Assembly (NCBI GenBank): GCA_023247135.1
Contig: JAHFHB010000005.1
Coordinates: forward strand, 1 to 20,538
DNA: 20,538 nt
Origin: Candidatus Omnitrophota bacterium
GTDB lineage: Bacteria > Omnitrophota > Omnitrophia > Omnitrophales > Aquincolibacteriaceae
Reading direction: 5' to 3'
The notes under the pieces were generated by a model. It saw only the letters and a program-made list of their open reading frames with translations. It searched no databases and was not told the DNA's origin. Shown here piece by piece: positions 18,801 to 20,538 of this stretch. A program made the position numbers and the translations under genes. Each line of letters begins with the position of its first letter. Positions within the stretch are counted from its first letter, which is position 1.

Positions 18801-20538
18801 CACGCTCTCCACAAAATAACTGTCCTGATTCTGGCTTTCCGCCTGCCGGATGCGTTCTTCGAGGACTTTACTGCGCTCGGCCGGGTCCTCCGGCAGCTCG
18901 GCCGGCACATGCATGGCCGGCGGCGGTAAAACGCCGTCGAGCGCCACGCGGCCCTTGGCCGGTTCAAAGGCCAGGCCGGCCTGTTTCAACCGGTCATAGA
19001 CTTTCAAAGCCACCCGCATGGCCTCATGCAGGCCGATGCCGCGAACCCTCTGCAAAGATTCTTCGATGCTTTCAGGCGTCAATTGGGCCAGCGGCACACC
19101 ATAAGTTTTAGCGGCGAGGTCCTTCTGCGGTGTCAGTCCAAAACGTTTTTCCGACAACACTTCCAGGCGGGCTTCTTCGGATTCATTCAGCGGAACTTTA
19201 TCAAAATCCACGCTCAGGGGACCGTAATCAATCAGGCGCAGAACGATGGCCTCGGCTTCCTTGTCCGGATCCAGATCACGGATGCGCTGATAGGAACCGG
19301 ATTCCTTGATGAGGCCTTTGACATACAACCGGTAGACGAGCAAGTGGCGGATAAACGGCTCATTCCAGCCGTCGAATTCCATTTTCGAAACATAGCTTTG
19401 AATATTGGCGACTTCACGGTCTTCGAGTTCTGTTCCGGCGATCACGCTCAATTCTTCTTCGCCGAGCCCCGTCACGTTCGTCAGTCCGCTAAAATCCTCA
19501 TCCAGAAATATGCGCGTAAATTCCGGCGAAAAGGGCGCCGGCAATGCGGTTCTCTTGGCGGCATCCAGACGTTCGTACAGCCGCTCGTAAAAACGGAATT
19601 GGCGGTACTCATGCACCACCGCGGTCTTGGTCGTTAAATAATCTTTGGCCCCCTGGCTTGTGGCCAGAGGAAAGGAGTGCCCGAATTCGACCGTATCCTG
19701 CGCGGTTTTGCCCGACTCAAACATCAATTTGGCAAAATATTCCACCAGGCTCTGGCGTTCGCGGCGGCGCTGCTCGCGCAGTTCTCCGGCGGGGAAACTG
19801 CCGACCTGTAAAATCCCTTTCTGATTCAGGTAATCTTCGACCTCGGTCATCAGGCCGCGGCGCGTGCGCTGAATGGCAAAGAAAGCAGCGTCCTCCTGCG
19901 CGGCCGCATCCGCCTCCGTCGATTGACTGGCCAATTCGTAATCCCGCAGCAGCGATTGGTAATAATTCAGCCGGCGCGCATTGTCACGTTTGGCCTGATC
20001 CCGCTCCTCGCGCCATTCCTGCAGCTGGTTTTCATTCAGATACGCAATGGCGCGGTCCCAATCCTGGATCATTTCCGTTTTGGAACGCAGGATGTAAGGA
20101 AACACAATTTGTTCAATGTCCAGAAGCAGCGCATCCAGCTTACCCAGCCGTGCCACCATGCCATCCGCGGGCACTTCCAGATTATTTTTGAAAAGCTGGG
20201 CCGTAATGCGGTAACGCAGTTCATCGATGAGACCGGCTAAATCTTCCAAAGACCGCACACGCTCGGCGTAGTTCACCGTTCCATCCGCATAACCGCCGTC
20301 ACCAAGCGCATGCGTAATGCCGGAATTCCGGCTGAACTCCTCGATGACCATATTCAGGCGGTCCGGACGAAAAGCGTACGGCGTGTCAAAACCGGTGAGA
20401 ATACCCCAAGCGGACTCTTGTAACACGCGGCCGTAAATTCCCAGGTTTCCGAGGCTGGGGTCTTCGCCATAAACGGGCCGGCTGATTTGAATCGGCAGGG
20501 CGCCAAACAAATAGGCCCAGCCGGTGAAGCGCGTGCGC
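3879..20538 (-). CDS. Giant multidomain membrane protein, cyclic-glucan-synthase (NdvB)-like, 5' end outside window
   Basis: A single uninterrupted frame of at least 5,552 residues, ending in TAA at 3879-3881. It is open to the right edge: the nine codons upstream of the TTG at 20510 read RTRFTGWAY with no stop, and no Shine-Dalgarno precedes that TTG, so the true start lies outside. Residue numbers in these entries count from 20510. Order: helical region, about twenty membrane segments, a glycosyltransferase interrupted by a beta-rich insertion, more membrane segments, helical linker, glycoamylase-like domain, HD domain, C-terminal alpha/beta module. Known NdvB proteins (about 2,800 residues) make cyclic beta-1,2-glucan at the inner membrane with GT84, glycoamylase-like and GH94 phosphorylase domains. 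I see no GH94 here, and HD takes the C-terminal place. Synthesis or remodelling of a cell-envelope glucan is inferred; the product is unknown. The next gene starts 18 bases downstream, so they are probably cotranscribed. Confidence 0.93.
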   Translation of the reverse strand, partial: RTRFTGWAYLFGALPIQISRPVYGEDPSLGNLGIYGRVLQESAWGILTGFDTPYAFRPDRLNMVIEEFSRNSGITHALGDGGYADGTVNYAERVRSLEDLAGLIDELRYRITAQLFKNNLEVPADGMVARLGKLDALLLDIEQIVFPYILRSKTEMIQDWDRAIAYLNENQLQEWREERDQAKRDNARRLNYYQSLLRDYELASQSTEADAAAQEDAAFFAIQRTRRGLMTEVEDYLNQKGILQVGSFPAGELREQRRRERQSLVEYFAKLMFESGKTAQDTVEFGHSFPLATSQGAKDYLTTKTAVVHEYRQFRFYERLYERLDAAKRTALPAPFSPEFTRIFLDEDFSGLTNVTGLGEEELSVIAGTELEDREVANIQSYVSKMEFDGWNEPFIRHLLVYRLYVKGLIKESGSYQRIRDLDPDKEAEAIVLRLIDYGPLSVDFDKVPLNESEEARLEVLSEKRFGLTPQKDLAAKTYGVPLAQLTPESIEESLQRVRGIGLHEAMRVALKVYDRLKQAGLAFEPAKGRVALDGVLPPPAMHVPAELPEDPAERSKVLEERIRQAESQNQDSYFVESVLFHVMRVLNTNFIRTYDDLSFDGRENIYPVWPEHLQAKLNQAAGHLKDFNSAAEYLENYREALKGARIGGPGSYKSLEAWFQAFAGPAWREHLDDFLAMQADSARTALRDTLAQRLLERVPQANRAPPLSGALKTAFDAQFSEVQESRIRELGRELSGREHEQLRQQALLQFLVSFAPANGKSFLERFVENREKFYDTEDAAARAGLQTAFTQLLSDFQKFLADRGIVSPVMQEQLADMTFRDTYLFSFTRIHKKIIQTFEQEFMQSGVDAEKTLQDSKFGVLKMIYILQQKRTHPAILLSYLPFVERVSQPDLDKQIQRDVLAQAVANLEAVLGAKGLVLDKADLEALIRESGALEALFENGSLTTKQRQTFKLQKLLAARGIVLDGAREINPAFNGAYTTDLNFLFKFHKNVLRPHKLSQFEIFVLFSLNAQKRAYRQELGQNDSITDLIGTNAAYRKIRKDEMTGEIAPETGKGRVGYVKDALDQSSYEAIKETIERKMALRNDLSREFVLAVLRKSGVNVANLENEQQVLLPFTEDAAIQVEPFNPLDVLKQAGAWVAPNTLTQDVFERMAMRIAASNLPLASDSHWEVRADFSIVEFSGKPGNPELGRVSLKDLKEEQTLKLTPVGSSLGARLLSYAAAVWFSAWTALLFLGLFGPRRFERAYRLTTQFVNHLFGFLGVQKNWQRWSLAGKALSITGATAALAFSAVLSPFIFAASYFLPDRIGNSIFGLLGLSIPEVRSAKSQGDKVARFEANGRRMHQFFNIILKGAVVGYVLYLLSAQSQFLILFAAPWYAFMALGVVISLVTSFYLHGHWKRWTFGTAVKAAFQKLENAGELWDSALLRTNLAANRNAVTRSVLNVLALTGAALAVYLAYPLALSVSWIQLSFILTSVALVLFSHLYDTKQQQLDAGPLKTKLVQALPFLLLGGWGGLAVFGVTPSVLAALYAVFAVVSSLSFKKVLPKIPLLLFVGATVWFAYALGLFAALNAMAAFLFWLVLVNVVVGKYWQQAGEILKGIAAGGTYAHGALDFMLAGTGVLLVLFGVPVPTLIPGITGIPAMLLWAALAKLAALAATEGYQLISKSSIFPLPPIEQHMPFWARFAPPILDAAVLGGMAFALTLFNLPVMGIAGVLAGYGLYRSFVLQQIVAPSSSMTHKEVHKLKESIRGALTLLAISWHSVALTLIYVIATVSAPQSYALFIAIGGLMYYYANIVFGQISFVTEIFTLMFPAETLPRLPEKAVWLDLAALGTAAYFLMLGTPQGLFIASAITAGIGAWKLLAATLTARSREKSKVHFFQAAVLDLAMPVVMALSILVFMSWGAPLALTAIVSKTVFAALIALGVIKTFQLIGAIRKEPFYDMETHPLYTQMQRIPPHHLTANYTPSSPWTTMAAARLTLQSVLSGFQSAVTFVEAKPGEPYMYPTADGKRLKPHPGSRHLSLLHVDMGHGNKWKVTRGGKTVEEPTMLEELRMVLLHQSQFGDSLALFNQNMPTDNSVRQAGHIIKQGPEALNMLYAMHGYTSPFVYTSRKDMTQARSPAQWKSVSRVIESVDENGTPHYQMENGRPALRAGSLAAAHEWSLDGQLRAHFMHEGHEVILNFGDYEINDADGSIDSGILELFMEDYGKDNEPAKRYGYRQNRLRIKRAGEAGNGTRYASQTRVVKVLVNETNAAEWFYVIDGDLYNPDTGEKVALNDDYEINDQKMLTSRRTGGRLPSRADDRGGFLPERLREEAHRYVYLYKVDQKTDLPVYDANGNMQLVEQLRMTPGGEMYRYGGPDGLTLWATLDDLVPEPIKDTDKSQISFENYKLQPDGTYQAQLKVNASGVTTNEVERVRMGMVLPALSEEQRITDKINGIPAANLEKFTDRFITTEHGWAFSPAGHNEKLPVSNVIAAEGSTRLQWIRHAESGDAIYWGEEGGFLEAGAAGTVLAWDAEGHATMNAEVVPAADFEEREVVHEDGSTAKHFIRVLRNEAGETEGEEDFGPVESVRKTSAGDYIFGGNRMQNGEAKTEGGKDYVRASKGLILSKNGHYQISMELAAAVYDPALGTDGSWRYDLSDPRKVQIRHAGGVLVSLEPGTYEVRPDGNLYFYAGLYHGGILDWKARQAHSLGAIVNPFLFHQNKTGRETEWFVRAKDSNVERLQKEYDVRWLSTDLSRTRDASGALLQDTPETRWNPATGKFEPIVLVAQPGQVVVNVWGELVLPETAPPPGVRWFKGTGPTILVPRDGWMRNQAGQAIVRGSNEPSRLYLEEAQKKSGIKGYRLNEKDGWEFETIHDGVSGETRYFAVRRDPQDRFGDPLNPAKAQVMASIELDPAAPKETFVEDHIELDPESKMIQRTQEAAFRETFAAQFDAHGRVSAYRLRRFLETEGQRYESQEILRGSKSSEGVLFRQSDGKVITYDPALWTAAGSKIRSRSGVELDLAEGALVLAPAEFVVDAQGYLRVKQVTNEDALLFEKTPDGRWLIGEGARERIRMTRNGQRVEEFIDVSRHKTHDTDSVALEIDERSGDLRVKQYLGRAGKNRGDLTVDTSSKEVAAEGYLIRITGYETNAEGEEYPVGTRLQLTPGQDTRFGHYILSSEGDYVINPALNTPEVKQRSIHRWYQSDDKVPWYSGEEGEGGAIQNMEWRWVMDDLYGSMYSMFQPYIDYPNWATGFSKLQIWPQNMMRHFPLVWMWSLMRVGAAGKMAKKPNNYLAQVIFPNKALFPGIRCHDFGESLFACTAFVMGMKIEGTIRIKPKPGEGFMAVGEYTTTGHQVQLARTAGWARGDLQFLERDVPVFFLWMAMRGFQPFLGFQEFKDRMVKNVWNGDGPDYHRRKDLSDRFRGFLSERNFYNWLVWVGIPATLVPGLVQSARPLISNTLFGIVMAPLIGAKFLIPALQKIFIPRRPGHTVANILSVAAGVLGFAALFKALFIAQIMTMPAFAIFLILTYFSYNVIAKRLFSWYSNQPKPSLGLTASFARILGKTIFLAAALAVLFAGSVGIQFVLGTYIAAYFAWFQQALYSIRAAWWLYFLMAPMVGDEGLSHVAGFVAIVGVLHLGFYLNHILLVLLVTRFLRDVLRETDKSYPKLKGNFLYNLIRYPVEINFLIMRDAYKTVVESIKNTSLLLTLLIITPKRNDDIIFQHVNKVVVVWKNLVQAETELAPGLPPTFARIYENSAPFYLLDPLKQSSLIHAGVASGFLDPALFFRGGPIYTLSWILGPLLGWYESHSGGSVHYNSQPFLYQREYEMIQAMHLYYARNQHLPSSAEIIKKIEGIVADEFPINFSINQFGVEKKDRDRARLYLLYLTTLNLPGAADQEKDPALARFRENLKRRIAQFQSMEPDEQDEARTVSRLQLDWESEWDRLPELVRVEILNDIWNSGAERADLIHYWALNERRQAQAEIDELGTKLAAGGLAGPEQTRLQTRQAGLEARLRLTDGDLALEKLRFIDALAQVTLEAGPRRFVSFLNAIWDAFYNLVVLRVLSGFGRVAPVKNLMIFWPNYTVAQKVQAIDAALTRNFERVPDFYREEIMRALGLVKEGNLVSEAEALATAERMIAEGYLLSKHGTAFNRVPVRNLDRYVQSLPDSERVRQRGPGSSNLAGALWKLRDVFHDDRAHYGEYLAKDGNNPDETFGSFIVEGNEIYGVRGAKDQAGLSFLINQRSGVLKAELADIKTRKETGALAQADYDARKKVLDDELARVTGFNQRFTDFMAQINKTEARTNTLIRIRLLERAVEEARTSPDFDGFRAYRQAYIGTLDVLLAESRKFHARKQNILFGENLFKDPYGVLHDAQALKVFNYFAGYDVTQNPEDIAESLIPPVFPAKPAAGQAKVYGGVPARDPNTNAFKEFGTPQLSERTSGGYPNESTVMPVSAAKMLAVAPQDGAAALAALAADSQLYDARFGFKDSKDTHTGAVSEPFVADNKTILIDLANAVTEGAVRNLFMNHPLLAHGRELLAGAEFKELPNPDAALVTGSLNQAPLTAAEKTRLTQMAAREWAWWAAVAPVEVVPAGTPASYRLPPDHTTGGVVNRANYVGLSALGFYALSIVSAQALGFIQPDEAIDRLASLVAKLNAMRAKDQAAAGSDPAEGLLVQWHNPDTLEPANPDAADRKYFQSAVDTGWLLSGLIVAEQFLSGLGATGAAAAGEIKTFIDSTRLERLLDGGKFIVTRDPRTKKPADGSRYGLFATEILPAVLIAAGKRAAFDTPEEKTAKAKPFNDLGKPVVKVRLRDTAGKTESIATLGSTGGSVLEHLFPLMVLDASLSPRGLARAVSSAAVVIKAVAQPARAEMRTLSQPALGGARFEDFVAPELLKKANSAKLSAPDQAQAETEIEAGLNRYFEALAQDERLAALRQLLLQEQAPEFGRIFHAVDALFTVTSENGQTFNAKSLLPIRGAVWKNGPGPDDYVHFQTHHDAMFAAIQDLLAGRFSNLKARFESIAHEGTLDTALSKLSSALHALPARTRVIFELGLALHDVGRFVSTGPRHPKIGAALVPSLLKSLGGLTDAEQTLLVNLTGQELEFGAMPFGETVPAKLKPEVLELMPFIYFADVASVSREMGEKMGRLTDIHLLNAETMAKPENVADLIQRWPVIRWAGLLQHEGYLDLAHATRDEVPSEFQAFADRHLDFSAHFTFQKFVKASRPMAAQNSENVLRLLTLITPLYESPERNADGPRVEFFGFSTDEFASKWGALNDFLSSLPPAAQLEGRISFVLNRTAQRLEVQDAGKAVLAYADVTAQGGVLEFKVETFQRVRSELRHADAGRLAENIRSVEEQRTSIIPLVSVSDKVRQMGDQFDSAVARIFTDRDMLAKLGISLDGVASGQGAVFLNYNSNTQSDGFAERVHAQLLNLPESRRLVIVRDVQTSDAAWQALSHSSIAASGRVDFIRELPAGFAALLDERAAKLNISRAAVVQVISDIRYRENVPKDKDEDRRRTEAAEIAAVPLAQETIVLLGFDQPLSGVQKTLLSDIMDAASHEKSFAESA
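3882..4371 (-). other. C-terminal alpha/beta module of the giant protein
   Basis: Residues about 5,380 to 5,543, the last part of the protein. Strand-helix repeats are visible: GAVFLNYNS, RRLVIVRDV, RVDFIREL, AVVQVISDI and ETIVLLGFDQ, separated by amphipathic helices. The same succession occurs in the left-edge frame (EIIVVSSRL, RRVFVLRDY, NFDVVFQP, RIVIGLRDV). No catalytic motif recognised. A shared docking or nucleotide-binding-type module is possible. Confidence 0.45.
5100..5640 (-). other. HD-superfamily metal-dependent phosphohydrolase-like domain
   Basis: Residues about 4,957 to 5,137. The metal-ligand pattern is complete: a histidine in HFQTHHD (H4968, H4972 or H4973), the HD pair in LALHDVGRF (H5033, D5034), a histidine in RHPKIGAAL (H5045) and an aspartate in FIYFADVAS (D5109). 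LHDVGR is the usual signature of the family (commonly LHDIGK). HD domains hydrolyse phosphate esters, often of nucleotides or cyclic nucleotides. The substrate here cannot be told. Its place after the glycoamylase-like domain, where NdvB carries GH94, suggests coupling of polymer synthesis to a phosphate signal or phosphorylated intermediate, which is speculative. Confidence 0.65.
6045..7344 (-). other. Glycoamylase-like (PF10091-type) domain with permuted segment order
   Basis: Residues about 4,390 to 4,822. Three segments match the NdvB glycoamylase-like domain as I know it, in the order C, A, B. C (4,390-4,516) runs from YGGVP through EFGTPQL, VMPVSAAKMLAVAP and RFGFKDS to LANAVTEGAVRNLFMNHP. 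A (4,538-4,694) runs from PLTAAEKTRL through YRLPPD, YVGLSALGFYALSIVSAQ and GLLVQWHNPDTLEP to AVDTGWL (D4678). B (4,727-4,822) contains RYGLFATEILPAVLIAAGK and STGGSVLEHLFPLMVL. In NdvB the order is A-B-C. Family-typical GISES and AHHQG are here ARDPN and ADNKT, while the VD[ST]G, A[ST]E and SGxxxE residues persist. The fold should be an alpha/alpha barrel. Activity may be lost or altered. Confidence 0.7.
7345..9599 (-). other. Long helical linker with coiled coil
   Basis: Residues about 3,638 to 4,389. Mostly charged helical sequence with one short hydrophobic patch (SLLLTLLII near residue 3,677). The part around residues 3,944-4,011 (ERRQAQAEIDELG and EQTRLQTRQAGLEARL) has heptad character and is probably a coiled coil. 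No catalytic motif recognised. It connects the membrane-embedded transferase to the soluble glycoamylase-like domain and is longer than the corresponding spacer in NdvB. Confidence 0.5.
9600..10299 (-). other. Second membrane block of the giant protein (about 8 spans)
   Basis: Residues about 3,404 to 3,637. Hydrophobic segments run from WLVWVGIPATLVPGL through ANILSVAAGVLGFAALF and TIFLAAALAVLFAG to HLGFYLNHILLVLLV. By eye there are about eight. They follow the GWARGD motif after about 65 residues, the arrangement of membrane-embedded processive glycosyltransferases, where such helices form the polymer channel. Confidence 0.75.
10300..10997 (-). other. Glycosyltransferase (GT2/GT84-like) catalytic half with CHD and QxxR...GWARGD motifs
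   Basis: Residues about 3,172 to 3,403. Two anchors are visible. IRCHDFGESLFAC (H3286, D3287) lines up with SHDLLEG of cyclic glucan synthases, the position of the general-base aspartate in GT-A enzymes. QLARTAGWARGDLQ (Q3332, R3335, W3339, RGD 3341-3343) lines up with their RRHRWIRGDWQ, a variant of the processive-transferase QxxRW motif; the residue before W is Gly rather than Arg. KLQIWPQNM near residue 3,236 may match the GYGILQPRVS segment. These compare with the family as I remember it. Membrane spans follow immediately, as in NdvB. Processive transfer from a nucleotide sugar is the likely reaction; sugar and linkage are unknown. Confidence 0.6.
10998..14169 (-). other. Large beta-rich insertion (about 1,050 residues) inside the glycosyltransferase region
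   Basis: Residues about 2,115 to 3,171. The sequence changes sharply from helical and hydrophobic to short strand-turn-strand pieces with many Gly-Asp turns, such as DGDLYNPDTGEKV, DGSWRYDLSDPRK, DGNLYFYAG, DGKVITYDPALW and GDYVINPAL. Spacing is irregular, but the recurring pattern (turn, then aromatic or aliphatic alternation) suggests an array of beta modules such as sandwiches or propeller blades. There is no membrane span, so it should lie on the same side as the catalytic motifs that follow, presumably the cytoplasm. Polymer binding or chain-length control is conceivable but unproven. I recognise no known family. Confidence 0.6.
14170..14734 (-). other. Soluble region between membrane block and beta insertion, possible front half of glycosyltransferase
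   Basis: Residues about 1,926 to 2,114, starting at FYDMETHPLYTQM. Its position directly after the membrane block and before the beta-rich insertion suggests it is the nucleotide-sugar-binding half of the transferase whose other half lies near residues 3,230-3,400. I cannot place the DxD motif with confidence. Candidate acidic patches are VDMGHGNK (near residue 2,015) and PTDNSVRQ (near 2,068), with later ones inside the insertion such as VIDGDLYNP. The transferase assignment of this half rests on context only. Confidence 0.35.
14735..16904 (-). other. First membrane block of the giant protein (about 20 predicted spans)
   Basis: Residues about 1,203 to 1,925. It begins with a hydrophobic stretch around LLSYAAAVWFSAWTALLFLG and continues as alternating hydrophobic segments with short loops, ending near FQLIGAIRKEPF. 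By eye I count roughly twenty spans, often paired as hairpins; the exact number needs a topology predictor. Cyclic glucan synthases have a handful of spans before the transferase, so this block is much larger than usual. It may help form a transport path for the polymer, which is inference. Confidence 0.75.
16905..20538 (-). other. N-terminal charged helical region of the giant protein
   Basis: Residues 1 to about 1,202. It is rich in charged amphipathic helix, with no convincing membrane span and no motif I recognise. The first visible residues (FTGWAYLFGALPIQ, then SRPVYGED) could be the end of a signal peptide or membrane anchor, which would put the true start just past the right edge. If so, this region would sit outside the cytoplasm. 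It does not resemble the N-terminal part of NdvB that I know. It could be a scaffold or partner-binding region; function unknown. Confidence 0.5.

Noticed and set aside
20508..20510. TTG as the start codon of the giant gene
   Set aside because: The frame stays open upstream to the window edge, no Shine-Dalgarno precedes it, and the residues before it (FTGWAY) continue a hydrophobic stretch.

Overview
The window carries one long coding block, all on the minus strand, with almost no intergenic DNA. It holds the 3' part of a giant gene (from the right edge down to 3879), then 18 bases downstream an exported-protein gene (start 3860), then a frame running off the left edge. The last two are probably one gene split by a frameshift in a run of eight T. 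No RNA gene, CRISPR array, insertion sequence, promoter or terminator is visible. The promoter must lie beyond the right edge and the terminator beyond the left.

The style (moderately GC-rich, tightly packed, a protein above 5,500 residues, many membrane segments, degenerate carbohydrate-enzyme domains, recurring short RSEMR-type motifs) suggests an uncultured bacterium of the PVC/Candidatus Omnitrophota type. That is inference from style, not from a marker gene.

The giant protein reads, N to C: about 1,200 residues of charged helical sequence; about twenty membrane segments; a soluble region; a beta-rich insertion of about 1,050 residues; a glycosyltransferase half with CHD and QxxR...GWARGD motifs like those of cyclic beta-1,2-glucan synthases (NdvB, GT84); a second membrane block; a long helical linker with a coiled coil; a glycoamylase-like domain of the NdvB type whose three segments appear in permuted order C-A-B; an HD-type metal-hydrolase domain; and a C-terminal alpha/beta module. 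A related module seems to recur in the left-edge frame.

The next gene encodes an exported protein with a signal peptide and motifs recalling the TraB/Tiki/ChaN superfamily (QDAH, GLEG, GGFH). Reading across the T8 run adds a complete second membrane helix, a proline-rich linker and the alpha/beta module. A plausible reading is a membrane-based polysaccharide synthesis or remodelling locus with a giant synthase and an envelope partner sharing one module. The substrate cannot be told from sequence.
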